From contig JAOTOM010005132.1 in assembly GCA_034440615.1 (NCBI GenBank), positions 124,001 to 188,000 of the forward strand: a stretch of DNA of 64,000 nt, in the 5' to 3' direction. The DNA is from Ashinkailepas kermadecensis (Eukaryota > Arthropoda > Thecostraca > Neolepadidae). Of this stretch, positions 43,318 to 55,078 are shown piece after piece. The position numbers were made by a program, and so were the translations under genes. Numbering within the stretch: the first letter of the stretch is position 1; every line of letters begins with the position of its first letter. The notes under the pieces were generated by a model. That model did not search any database, was not told where the DNA came from, and saw only the letters and a list, made by a program, of their open reading frames with translations.

Positions 43318-43899
43318 CACGGATAATAGTAAACGGATCGGAAACTCAAGATCGGGCGGCACTTTGATGTTTGCGACCACCGACCGATACTAGCGACATC
43401 TATCGGACTGGAGAAGTACTCCTGGATAGGTGATGCGAAGTACACCCCGTCGAAAAAGCTTGACGGGATGGGGAAATATAGCTGAATCGGCCTTCTACCA
43501 CGCGTTCGTTGCAAGCCTTCCCGGGGACGCATACTCCAGTAGCCGCCATCACTTCGGCCGCCGTATAGAACCATGAAGCTCGTGACTAACTAACCTGTGC
43601 GAACTAACTGAGGGAAGCGGAGTGTCATGAGAACCGGCAGAAAAAAAAGGGGAGGCACTTGCCCCCTCCCATTCCAACTGTATATGCCTGGGACTCGTCT
43701 GGGGCAGGCCAATTCCATTTCGATGCCCCCCGCAAAAAGGCTGCTGATTGGCCAAAGACCGATTGACTGATTGGCCCTGGCAGTCACATTTTCCCCCTGA
43801 AGTATATTCTTTGACAAACGAGGGACCCTGAGCAGGCATAGGGACACATGATGAACATTGATTGGGCTGAGGGGCCCCGGAACAGCCATTGGAGCCCTC

Positions 43900-44063
43900 T
43901 GAGGTTGGTTATTGGTTTTACGACACGTCGACCGTTGAGTCATGTAGCGTCGCCAATCTCTCACGCCGATTGGTCGCGGGCGAAGAGTAGCGACAGGTGA
44001 GACTCGAACCCACAACCTTTCGATTGTGAGACGAGCATCTTACCCCTAGACCACTCGTCCCCC
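43900..44063 (-). mobile_element. tRNA-Val-like SINE
   Basis: Minus strand: GGGGGACGAGTGGTCTAGGG (box A TGGTCTAGGGG), an anticodon-like CTCACAA loop (CAC), then GAAAGGTTGTGGGTTCGAGT (box B, with a pairing T stem GTGGG/CTCAC). The anticodon stem pairs in only three of five positions and the acceptor ends do not pair, so it is a SINE head rather than a tRNA gene. The body continues through GATTGGCGACGCTACATGAC to GTCGTAAAACCAATAACC. Confidence 0.7.
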
Positions 44064-44456
44064 ATTGGAGCCCTCTGAGGAACTGTCAGGGGCCCCCTGC
44101 ATGACCCCATTGCAGCTACCACGTCTCCCATGTTAACCCTCGCACGCCCGGGTGGGTGGGTAAATGCCTACCCCCCATGACGTTTCGTACCATACCAAAA
44201 AGCGGTTTGCACTAGAGCTCTAAAATTGTACAGCACCTTAAGCTACATCAATTTGACACATCCTCCAAAATTATCAGGTTAAGCTCATGTCGGGTCAATG
44301 ACCTACAACACTTTTAGTGGCAGCATGTCGGACCAAACTGCGGAAAATCTCACATATTGTGACAATATAGATACACGATCGATCAACAGACTGCATATCG
44401 TTCTAATAACCATTACACTTTAGAAAACACCTAAAAATAACCACCAAAGGAACAAC

Positions 44457-44677
44457 AACTCCCCCCAAAAAAATTTTGAAATTTAATAAAATCGATCAGA
44501 GTTTAATAAAAAAAAAATACAAAAAGCAGGTCTCCTAGGTCAGTGACCTCATGCCGATAATTTGTGATAATATAATAAACTGGCTTCCTTTCCCCCCCTT
44601 TTATCAAATTTTTAAAAAATCTTTCGTGGTTATTATTAATGAATAAAATAAAAATATAAAAAAATATTTTTTTAGGG

Positions 44678-44710
<33 letters not shown>

Positions 44711-45023
44711 AAATTTTTTGGGCGGCCAAAGAAATTAATTTTTTTTTTATAAAAAAAAAAAAAAAATTTAGGTTAAAAAAAAAAAAAAAAAAAAACAAAA
44801 CTTTAAAAAAAAAAAAAAAAAAAAAACGAAAAAAAAAAAAAAAAGGGGAAGGAAAGGAAACCACCCCCCCCCGGGGAAGAGGAGAGACAACCCCCTCCCC
44901 GGCCGGACGAAGTTTGCACGGAGCATCGGCCGGGCGGGGGTTATGGTCGTCGGCGGTGGGCTGCTAGTGGGTGAGGCAGCTAGATTAGGTACCGCGACCC
45001 ATCGGAATAATTTAAAAAAAAAA
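44457..45023. other. Poly-A / homopolymer-dominated stretch
   Basis: Long runs of A (more than 20 at several places), then runs of C, with AT-rich filler between them. It resembles low-quality consensus at a gap edge more than natural sequence. It is directly followed by the second copy of the 58-bp repeat. Confidence 0.7.
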
Positions 45024-45081
45024 TCATGCCTCTTTTTCAATCGTCTCACAAGTAGACGAATGATCCGCCGCATAGCCGCAC
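45024..45081. repeat. 58-bp direct repeat, copy 2
   Basis: Exact copy of 43260-43317, same strand, 1764 bp apart. Confidence 0.95.
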
Positions 45082-45199
45082 TATCAGATCACGACAGCTA
45101 AAACAGCACATTGCGTTTGCCAAACTGGTGGTCTTCTTGAACGGAGCGAACGATGAGCTCACGCGGTGGCCAAACTCTTTGTCCGCTCATATGTTGGCA

Positions 45200-45327
45200 C
45201 CGCCAATGGTGGAGCAGCATTGTTGCTGTAGCACGCCGGATTTGGCACCGCCAATGGTGGAGCAGTGTTGTTGGTGCAGCACGCCAGCTTTGCCAATGGT
45301 GGAGCAGCATTGTTGCTGCAACACGAC
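45200..45327. repeat. ~50-bp tandem repeat, 3 units
   Basis: Units with GCCAATGGTGGAGCAGCATT then GTTG(C/G)TG(T/C)AGCACG(C/A)C. It lies in lipase intron 1. Confidence 0.8.
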
Positions 45328-46514
45328 AGTGTCGCGTCGCGCTGGCGCACGTCACACTTGTAACAATGTTAGATATAATCATACCGTTCGGCCCTCATCG
45401 TTCGAGAATGCGCCGTTGTATAACGCCGGGTGACGCGTGAATCATGCCACCACTGTCGACGGCCGGCCGGACACGTCTTAATGCATGTTATGACTTCGGC
45501 CGATAATTGAGCCACCGACAACGGCTCTGCATCCTGGCTAGATAGCTTCGGAATGCCACTGTCGACTGCAGGCAGGAAATGCTTGTCAAATGTTGTGGGT
45601 TATGTTTGCGATCCGAGCCGACCAGAGAACGACTCTGAGCAGACGTGGTATGTCTGATGTCGGAGAGACAACGCGGAGTTCAGAGCGAGCCTTTGTTCTC
45701 TAGCGGGGATGAGTAACCCCACTGGTCTGTGGCGCCGTCAGTCATGTGTCTATGACGTATTTGCGGGCTGGTCACGTGGTACGGCGTTGCCTGAGGTTAC
45801 TTAGTGACTGAGCCGGAGATGGACGCTCTCACTCACTCTCACTCTCTGGTCGACGAACGTACGACGCGGGCGGCCTGGCCCGCGGCCTGGCCCGCCGCCT
45901 AGCCCGCCCTGGCTCACCACTGGAGGTATGTCTGATACATCTGTTGAGATGTAGATCGACATAGAAGTTGTTGCACCTGTCTGACGAGATGAAAAGCTAT
46001 TGTATCAACGCCTATATCTCGCTGCGCCACTAATGACTGATCTTCATGGTCGCTGACTAATAGCACAATAAAAGTGCTGGCTTTGGAAGTGCGTGTCAAG
46101 AGGTGTGCATATCAGAGCTCTGAGATGAGCCAGAGCCATTATTGAAAACATAACCGGGGTTTTAAATATCGCAAGCGAGAGGTGCCCTAGACTATTCTAC
46201 GAGCCGAAAATGAAGGTTTGCCCCCTTCAGGGATGACCAGAAAAACCTTCCTACACACTCCCCACTGACCGGATCTTTCAGTCGGACGAACTCGTTTGGG
46301 TGGCGTTGACGTACACAGCCAGCAGAAAACAAGGCACACTCGGGCTAGAACAGTCAACCAAAGAGATGATTCTTGCCCACTAGCGGTTGCATTAGAAAGT
46401 CATGTTGACATCACCAAAATAAACATGATTTGGAGGGGTATTGTTGATGCTGTCGCTGCCTGAAAACGGTTTATCTATCGCGAAACATGCAACCGCGGAG
46501 AAAAGGCAACGTAC
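45328..46514. other. Lipase intron 1, 5' part
   Basis: No exon or element recognised. A small GGCCTGGCCCGC repeat lies at 45870-45908. Confidence 0.45.
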
Positions 46515-46736
46515 GCATGATCATGTTGGCGGTCTGGTTGGCCCAGAGTTCGCCCAGATTGTACTGGGACATTCTGCCGATGATGCCGCCCACTCCGCGG
46601 AACAGCATGGGCAGGAAGCCGCCATCGTTCTCGAACGGCTTGCGGTGGTGTTCTCCGGCCGGGCCATCGCCGCTGACGGTCACGACACAGACGGCCAGCA
46701 GACACAGCGGCAGGCACAGCAGCGGCAGGCACAGCG
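46515..46736 (-). CDS. Secreted lipase, exon 1 as seen (signal peptide, N-terminus)
   Basis: Acceptor CTCCCACAG, donor ATGC|GTACGT, 222 nt. The frame starts with the last two bases of a codon, then LCLPLLCLPLCLLAVCVVTV, a clear hydrophobic signal-peptide core, and SGDGPAGEHH. A further ~45 residues follow (FLPMLFRGVGGIIGRMSQYN, LGELWANQTANMIM). The final C plus GA of exon 2 gives Arg in frame. A signal peptide plus pro-region before CY..LGC is expected for a secreted lipase. The link to exon 2 across a 5.1-kb intron rests on strand, phase and role, not on direct homology. The initiator Met must be in an upstream exon that I could not find. The shorter frame with Ala/Pro/Arg-rich peptide over the same bases is a shadow. 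Confidence 0.55.
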
Positions 46737-47259
46737 CTGTGGGAGCACCACATAATGTTCACCACTGCAACATCAGGAGGAGGCGTTGGGGGGGGGGGGG
46801 AGCAGAACTCACTGTGAGGCAGCCATCCCCGCAGTAGGCATGTCGCACCAGGCCATGCCCAGCATTGGCCCGATTCGGTAAAGCCGTCTTATCACACATT
46901 CGGATTATTTTATTTTTGCCAATCCTTTCCAAGCACTGCGACATGGTCAATGCTAAGTTTATCCGCTCTGTGGTGGAAAATGAAAAGGAGAGGGAAGGAA
47001 AGGGAAGATAAATGTTCCCTTCCGCCACCTCATCTTTGTACCCGTGTGCAATACACGCGTTTAGAACGTATATAGAAGCATTGGAAATAGTAATCCCTTT
47101 GTCGGCTAGCCCTCGCTGGGCCAATATGTTGGGAGGTGGGTCAATTCCCCAGAACGTTATCAGCCTTTTTTTTTGGAGAAAGGTCGAATGCGTAGATACA
47201 GGAGCATGGATTGTCCGCATCGCATGCATACCTTTTATATGTATCGCACAGATCTTAGG
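46737..47259. other. 5' flank of lipase exon 1, start exon not found
   Basis: A G homopolymer lies at about 46788-46800. Several in-frame ATGs before a GTGAGT at about 46813 do not give the phase needed by exon 1, so they are not called as the first exon. Confidence 0.4.
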
Positions 47260-47840
47260 TCAGGTTATCAATGTTTCATTTGGGACGGATCAAGGAAGCC
47301 AACGTTCCAAAATCGCCAGAATGCTGCAATTCGGACTAGCTACAACGCATTGACATCAAATCCAGAGCACGTTGTTCTTGTACCAAGGCAGACAACTGCT
47401 ATCTCGAAGTTGTTGTCTATATCAAGGTCACTGACCTGAGGTCAGGTAGTTTTATTCCGTAATGAGGGGAACAATGAAGTTGGGAATGCTTGATGCTGAA
47501 AATGAGAAACAGTCATGTCATGAGCATGCCAGTTGTAACATATCTGAAAAGGACAAACGAATGAGGTCAGATATATGAGGTTAGGAAAATATATTCTACA
47601 CAATGCCATCTTACTCAGAACGTTGATGTCCCTCGTGAAGACACATCTGAATCTGCTTTCTATTTCATCTAATCTACACCACATGACATCAACTGGCCGA
47701 CAAATGAACTGAGATGACATGATCTCCTGCTGTTTCACCTTATTTTACCTGATAACACCCCTCAATAAAAATGTCCTAGCGTGACTTTAGGTTAGGCCAC
47801 GGGGTCAGAAGCTGAACAGTTCGCAAAGACACCTCACAAT
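47260..47840. repeat. AGGTCA-rich dispersed repeat, copy 1
   Basis: Shares with 55985-56700 the ordered words CAAGGTCACTGACCTGAGGTCAGGT-like tract, TATTCTACACAATGCCATCT, GAACGTTGATG/GAATGTTGCTG, CCTCG, and a GGTCA-G-AG(C/T)TG end. Class unknown. Confidence 0.6.
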
Positions 47841-49490
47841 CACACCAATTCTCCCTTGAATTAACTGTTTTTCTACTTCAAAAGTAATGTACCGGGGTAT
47901 TATACCGGGGTATTATACATTATACTGAGGTATAATGTACATTACCTTACGAAGTCATCGGACCTGATCTTGACATTTTTAGATATGAAACAGCCGTACA
48001 CGATTTCATTCAAAAATATTGTTGAATGGAAGTGACATATTCACATTGTGAAAGTCATTCTCCGATGAAAAAGTCGTGTTGCTGGGCTGACCTATTGCGA
48101 GCTTTAGTGACCACAGTATGCTCAGAAATGAAGGAATAGCGTTAGGGATGGAACAATTGCACAACCATGCCGAGAGTTCAACTCTCAAACTCCTTTAAGG
48201 ATGCATCTCTCCAACAGCATTTTATATTTCTCGAAGGTAGGATTGATCATGCTTTCGATTCATATCAATTTTATCACGACCCGTTTCTTTGTTCGCTAAA
48301 AAAATATACGAAGTCTATCCACTGATGTTGATAGTTCGGGCGATTATTAGTGGAATAAAGCGGTATTGCGCCGGTTTCGTCTGCCGAGACGTAATTTGAT
48401 CACGACAAAAATGGCGCAATTACGACTTACGCTTAGAAATATCGCAAGCGAGTGAATTCTACACCTTCATATCTATATAACTTAAGCAATTATGGACCGA
48501 TTTTGAACTAACTGACATGAATCGATAGCTAATCGACAGGGTGTGCATGGAATTCCTACACACTTACAATTTAGAAATTCAAAGGCGTTTATAGGGCAAA
48601 CTATCTTGGTTTTTGCCACTATGTAATATGCATGGTACTATGCATGGTCACAGTCTATAACTTAGAAAGTATTTGACCGTTCCTTACCAAACTTAGCAAC
48701 TAAGGTTGCTATACCATTGGCTAGGTGATCTCAGAGGCTTAGCACTTATGCTTACCAGTGGCGCGAGACAGGCAGGCAAGAAATTTGATAAAAGGTTTAC
48801 AGTCCAAGTTCATAAAATGTGTGATACTGAGGAATTATAGAGGTACAAGAACGAGTATGGTAGATTCGATAACGTCTTAGATATTTTCGAAAGTGGGCAG
48901 TGATCAGAGCGGCTCCAGGTGATTTTGGGGGAGACGGACGAGAGAACACAATTGGCTTCCTTATGGTTATTTCAGTTGAGTCGAGTTAGAAAACCACCAT
49001 AATCGGATCGGTCCACAACGGGGTGAAATATTATATAATATGTATGTGATATGCATTATGGGCTACAGTAGCTTGCTAATGACTTGTCTCCGTGTCACGA
49101 CGATCCACAGTTCGGAAGTTGATTTTCTAGCCTGATTTTGACGCAACCTGACCTATATTGTCCTGACCTCTGTCTGCTATGACTAATAACACATTCATCC
49201 ATTATTTTTCCTTATAAATAGTGCCGATGATGAAACAAGTTCTGCCTTCTTTCTGAAAGTTTCAGGAATTTAAGTCAAGTTTCGTACATCTACCTTATAT
49301 GACATCTGGTGACCTTATTATGCGACAATTGAAACCTAGCGAATGTTTCGTGCCGCCCGTGACCAATGCTTTATAACTATCTTTTGTATTTTGTCCTAGC
49401 TTACGTAGTTTGGAAAATAGTAGGGAGAACTCTTAAGAGCCTCCTGCCATCTCCAGGACCGCCGAGGGTGGATTCACTGACCGGTTGAGT
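47841..49490. other. AT-rich spacer
   Basis: Apart from a small inverted repeat at 47916-47939, nothing recognised. Confidence 0.45.
47916..47939. repeat. 10-bp hairpin, 4-nt loop
   Basis: TACATTATAC, loop TGAG, GTATAATGTA. It is embedded in a run of GGGGTATTATA(C) repeats. Confidence 0.75.
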
Positions 49491-49750
49491 TCGGGTTAAG
49501 ATCGGTCTGTGCGGGCTCTGGTTAGGTTAGGCCTGTGCGTGCTCGGATTAAGCTCGGTTTGTGCGGGCTCACGTTGACTTCGGTCTGTGCGGGCTCGAGT
49601 TAATTTCGGTCTATGCAGGCTCTGGATAATTCGGTCTGTGCAGGCTCGCGCTAAATTCGGTCTGTGCAGGCTCGGGATAATTCGGTCTATGCGGGCTCGG
49701 GTTAAATTCGGTCTGTGCAGGCTCGGGTTAAATTCGGTCTGTGCCGAAAA
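49491..49750. repeat. ~28-bp minisatellite, about 9 units
   Basis: Units of TTCGGTCTGTGC(G/A)GGCTCGG plus GTTAAA or GATAA. Long frames across it are repeat artefacts. Confidence 0.9.
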
Positions 49751-50010
49751 GTTGCAGATAATGATCTGATCTGCCCTCGGGACTGGGGCAATGGTGATAT
49801 AATTGCCACGAATTCGAGCCGAGTATTCTCGAGGCGGTTCTCGGTATGCGCACAACCAAAACTTCGACAAGCTTAAATTACCTGAATGCTGTCTGCAGCA
49901 TATAAAAGCTACTTCCAATATGCATGAGAGCAATTCTGAGGACTGTAGCGCCGCTGAACCGATTAAGAACATTCAATTCGATGGCGGTGGTCGCACCGAG
50001 GCCTCAGTTC

Positions 50011-50050
50011 GACGACACGTTGAACCCTTGCGAGGGTTCAACGTGTCGTC
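50011..50050. repeat. Perfect 18-bp hairpin, 4-nt loop
   Basis: GACGACACGTTGAACCCT (50011-50028), loop TGCG, and its exact reverse complement (50033-50050). It lies at the distal end of the SINE-like element that starts at about 50200 on the minus strand. Confidence 0.92.
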
Positions 50051-50054
50051 AGTG

Positions 50055-50200
50055 ATCCGGCACAGCTCTTCCGTATGTTCCGCCCCGACTCTAACGGAGT
50101 CGGCGCTAGCTATTTCATCAACACGAGCGGGCACCCAAACCACCACGAGACAAGGCAAGACAAAAGGACGGCGCCCTACCAACTGAGCTGCCGGGCATGA
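50055..50200 (-). mobile_element. tRNA-derived SINE head plus GC-rich body
   Basis: Minus strand GCCCGGCAGCTCAGTTGGTA then GGGCGCCGTCC is a tRNA box A-type start like that at 42580-42600. It is followed by GCCGACTCCGTTAGAGTCGG (itself a small inverted repeat, about 50085-50104) and then the hairpin at 50011-50050. No box B match of good quality. Confidence 0.5.
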
Positions 50201-52889
50201 TGATCTTGGGTTTGCAGGAGACTCCTTCAAGTCTGATTCGCCCCTCCACTCCTGGTCTAGCAGTCCACGGGCTGCAATGGCTGTACCTATTTGTGCCACT
50301 CCCGCCACTAGTCTTGGGATCAAGATGGTAGTGCGACCTCAAACTTGGAGGGAGTGTCTTATACCTTCAGGTGCAAGGGTAATTTTCCCATCATATTTTA
50401 TTTTTAAGGTGCTCCTAGTCTGTTAAAAGATTGTCTTGACGTTTCGCATAGCTTCCCGTAAGTACTGAGCGCATCTCGTACCACACAAGGAGGTACGAAC
50501 AAATATTTGTGCTTCGGAGCTGGCCTATCTGAATGTTGTTCATAGGCATGCATTGGTAGTCTCAACATGAACTAATCGTAAATAATTGTGGAAAGTGAGA
50601 GATGATTACACATACAAAGTATCAATAAAACATGCAAAATGCAACACTGATTGATACACTGGAACAACTGGTACATGCATAAAGCAAATTATGACATCTA
50701 ATGGCGTTCCGAACTTCGCGCTAGTATCAGGTCATGCCATGGAGATATGACGGGACACTTTCCGAAAATGCACATATCACGAACGCTCTGGTGGCTCATA
50801 TATCAAGAGTATAGCTCACTAAAAAAAAGCTAGAACAGGGCGTAAAAGAAGAACTTGTCATGGCAATTTCAATCTCCAGATGAGCAAGCCCACGATATTT
50901 TATAAAGTTCAGTTTCATTCCTGAACAAAATGAATCTCTGGGAATTTACAGGAAAACAGACATGTGGTTGTACGTTGGAGCCATATCTATTCCTAAATAT
51001 GTTTTGAAAATGGTGAAAATCAACAGTTCCGTCACAAGGCCTGAAGTATTCTGGGAATGCATGCATCACAGCCGCTCTGGAGGCAATGAAGGCGATGAAG
51101 ATACGGGCTATTACGGAGATAGCAAACATGGCTGGGTAGGGGATTCATAGTAACGTAATTTTCCACGGTCATTTCACTGGGGATGCAATTAGGATCACGA
51201 TTTTAAGCTTCAAAAAGTTGGGACCTTTTGTGAGCATTTTCTTGAACGACGAAAAGCATACCAAACATTTTGAAACAGCAGGGAACTTTTTACAAAAAGA
51301 TAGACGGCATCTGGCTTTCTATTCTCGTCACTGATTATCCTTTTCCTCAGCCAAATCTGTTTGCAAATCATCAGCCTCAACAGCTACTTACGTATTTCCT
51401 CGCAATTAACGTTACATTGCCGGTGATTTTGATCTTGTTGTACGGTACATTGTTAGACTGAGCACTATCTCAGTTTCAAAGAACTGACATTGAAGCACGG
51501 AATCAGGAATGCCTCGTGACCATGACGGTGTGAACATTCGGCGGCGAGCTGGTGATGACCCGACCCCGGTACCGACCTGCTTACCTGATCTGATCTGGAA
51601 TGCCATCCAAGCCAGGCAGACAACAATATTCCAAGTGCGCAACTCCGCAAGTTGAAGGACGGAGTCGCGTCATATTGTCAGCAGAATATACACCTAACTC
51701 AGACCACCGATGGGTCGAGTTGATACCGTCGCTCTGCGAGGGGTGGGCACTTCTGCCGGGAACTTTCGGCTCAAAGGCTGACGTCAGCTATGTACTCTCA
51801 CTTGTAGCGAGCAGGGTTGGGAATGACCACGTTGTGGTTGGGTTGAGCCACATTTTCTACCGTAAAGGTTGTTCCAACGTCTCAGCCGGTAATAATTGCC
51901 GATATGCTGTTGACGTGTAAATGGAGTGCCATATCCCTTTGCAGAGGTCAAAGTTCACCCATTGGTTGCATTATTATTCCCTTGAAGTATACAATTTTCA
52001 ACACGGAGACCCGTGAAGCCATCCCATCAAGTTTCCAATTGCGAGCATAAACTGAGCGTTTTGCTTATCTGGTACACATTACTATATTCATTCATTATTT
52101 TGATTTCTGGGCGCGTGCATAAACGCGCGTCTTAAAAACGTTCAACCAATCGTCACGCTTTAACGAGCAAAGATATTTGAATGAAACTTTTAGCGTTTGC
52201 TTATCTTCGGTGATGCAACAAAACGCACCAGAGTACTTTTGTTCAAATTGTACATTTTTCATGACATATTTTTGCATATTTGCCCATTAAGGCTAAACAC
52301 GAAGATTCTGACTAAAGTAAGCACCTTTTATCAGGCTAAGCTGACTTCAAACAACGCTTAGCGGTGCGATCTACCTATTATATCAATTTAAAAAGTTGAA
52401 AAATTGAAAACCTAATTTGTATAATGTTCCAGAAAAACAATTTTTGGGGTGGGCAAACATTTTTGTGCCATGCTTGGTTTCGCCGTGCATTTCTGATACC
52501 AAATTATTTGAGATTTTTTTTTTGAATTTTGAAATTTTGAAATTTTGATATCTTCCCCCAAATGAGCTTCCCAGAGCCCAAAAGCATGATGTCAGTCGTA
52601 ACCTCATACACCTCATAGTGACGTCACTTTTTAAGAGGATGACATTTTGTAGGTGATTTCGTGCCCTACTCGTTCAACGCTTTCCGATGAAACCTTTTTC
52701 GTTTTCGTGCGACGCTCAGTTTGGAGATAAGAGAGGGGCCAATAATTCCTCTCACGGGATGTGAGGATTTGAGAAGAAAGGGTTAAATGGTCACTAGATA
52801 ACCAAATTGTCAAGTACGCACGTCAAATGGTCCATTCGAAGATCGATAAGTCCAATGGCACCCCGCATCACACTCCAGCCGAATTGACG
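50201..52889. other. AT-rich spacer, nothing recognised
   Basis: No supported exon. Frames shorter than 110 codons do not match any family I know. Confidence 0.45.
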
Positions 52890-53060
52890 AAGGTCAGTCA
52901 GTCAGTCCGAACAGACGAAGGTCAACGAAGGTCAGCTCCGAGGTGTGCCGAAGGTCAGCATGTCGCAAACTTCCGAGAACTCCGGGGCAGACCGAAGGTT
53001 AATATGTCACACACTTCCGCAAGCACCGGGAAGACCAAAGGTCAGCATGTCACAAACAAC
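52890..53060. repeat. Irregular GAAGGTCAGCATGTC repeat
   Basis: GAAGGTCAG(C/T) followed by ATGTC(G/A)CA(A/C)A and CTTCCG words repeat four to five times at 40-60 bp spacing. Confidence 0.65.
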
Positions 53061-54860
53061 CGCAAATGCTCCGCGGCTGTGGATCGGCTGTATTTAGATA
53101 CAAGGCACATGTGTTTGATTCATCACGTGCATAGTGAGTGCTTTAACTCAGATCAAAGTATGCACATCCACTTTCTCACTACCACTGAGCACCCTGCTCT
53201 ATCTCATCCAACCTCTTCACAGCCAACAAACCTCTACCCAATCATGCCAACTATGCTAACCATAACAGCCGACAGATCCTTATCGGAGGTTGGATTTGTA
53301 TTCTGGAAGGGTGGGTTCAGGAAGGATAATTTCGAGGCCACTGCATTCGGAGCGAATACTTTCGCTTCTGCTCTTGATATCGGGAACTCGTTTGGGAAAT
53401 ACTGGCCGCAAGGAACCTAAGCTGGAGATAACAGGATAAGGAAGAAAGAGGACTCGAAGCAATTCCGGGAGTGTTAATTGTATTCATAGTTTTCCCCCGT
53501 AAACGTTTTCATTAAAATGTTCCACAGATTTCTTTGCATATGCAGTATGCTCTTACTGGAACAAATGTTCAGGTTTTATAAGTCGCCGAAATCGGCATGT
53601 TCGTCAGCAATCTAAAAGCTAAAGTAAGTTGGTTGTCAAACATTCGACTTGCACTGCCAGTCAGTAATTTAGCGGGACAAAAAGGGCACGTATTGCCGGA
53701 GAGGAGAGTATACTGACTGACGAATATCCCGAAGAGGGCTGTTATCTAGTCTTGCTTCCGCGAGACAACACGACGGATGTGTTGTACTGTAGTACTGCGG
53801 TACCGTGGTACTGTAGCAATGTGGTGGCTACCAAAACGGATCTGCACGAGACCAACCATTCAACAAACGTCCACGTGACTGTTCACAACCAACCCAACCA
53901 AGGGCAATCCCTGCGTGACCAACCATAGCCAATGGACCCCTGCATGACCAACCATGCCAACGGACCCCGCGTCACCCTTCCCAAACGGCAGATTTCTCCG
54001 ACGGACGTGGATGCCAGCCACTTTTACCAGGTGCAAGAAGCCTGACGGCTGTTATTGCCGTGCTTCTTTCGGACGAGAGGCCGGGGGAAAGCCACCACTC
54101 GGGTGTCCTCTGTGTGCCGGGCCCGGCGTGCCGGCCATAGCGACGGACAGCACTTGTCACCGGCTCGTCGTCTGCATAATCGGATGGTGCCACTCGCGAC
54201 CATCGATGCGGGAATCCGTGCGGGATGAATCGATCGATCGATCGATCGGTCCTGCAGGTCGCGCCACGGATCCAGCCCGCACACACGGACAGGCTAGATT
54301 CATGGACACATTCAGCTCCAGTGCAGAGGTACCGCGGCGGCCACAAAGGCGTCCACATCGCTGCACATCTCGGCAAGAGGATCCTTGTCCTAATACTTGT
54401 GAAGATTGTCCTCATTGAATGACCGCCAGCCGATCCTGTCTTTTTCTTTCAAAAACGAGATCCGAACGATTTATTTATCAAAGCAGATGGCATCAAGCTT
54501 TAATATTTCTGCTCTTGCACGAAGCTCCGACGATTGCAATGCTGATGTGCAGGCATTAAGAACTTCGCCAAAGACAGAGAAGGTATTTTGGGCATACATC
54601 CCTCAAATATGTTGTACCCATTCATTATTGCACGAAACCAGTGTAGATAGCATCATCATGTTGTCCCCAAAGTGCTCCTCTGATCGAGTGTTCCAGCCTT
54701 AATGTTGGCAAGTAATACAACCGCGAACGTTCTAGCCTGTCGCTCTATGCCAATTTCATTCACACAACATCGCCGTTCTATGTAGAGTAGCAGATTATGT
54801 TCTTTAGTTATGTAGTCTCAAATATCTCACCTTTCGGTGGACTAGCCATCACGCAGGCCC
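53061..54860. other. Spacer, nothing firmly recognised
   Basis: A GC-rich part (53950-54410) has a long open frame with several Cys but no recognisable domain. (GATC)n at about 54228-54248. Confidence 0.4.
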
Positions 54861-55078
54861 ATGCTCCGGTCTCCTCTCGACGTACTGGCTTCACGTGCTG
54901 GTTTCACGTGTTGGCTTCAAGTGCTGGCTCCACGTGCTGTCTTCCGTGTTGGCTCCACGTGCTGGCTTCCGCGTTGGCTCCGTGTTTACCACCAACTGCA
55001 GGCTTCCGTATCCGCCCACGTATTGTCTCTCGTGCTGGCCCACGTGCTAGCTCCACGTATTGGTGCCACGTGTGGAGG
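54861..55078. repeat. ~15-30-bp GGCTCCACGTGCT repeat
   Basis: Alternating GGCTTC and GGCTCCACGTGCT words, each with an E-box CACGTG, repeated about ten times. Confidence 0.75.

Noticed and set aside
43990..44063. Functional tRNA-Val (CAC) gene
   Set aside because: The anticodon stem pairs only partly and the acceptor stem does not close. It continues into a SINE body.
46475..46765. Minus-strand frame with Ala/Pro/Arg-rich peptide overlapping lipase exon 1
   Set aside because: Alternative frame of the same exon. The signal-peptide frame fits exon 2's phase; this one does not.
46813..46870. Possible initiator exon before lipase exon 1 (ATGs followed by GTGAGT)
   Set aside because: It would end in phase 2, but exon 1 needs phase 1. 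No alternative donor restored the frame.
53954..54418. 154-codon frame with many Cys
   Set aside because: No recognisable domain, Cys spacing is irregular, and an antisense frame of equal length exists.
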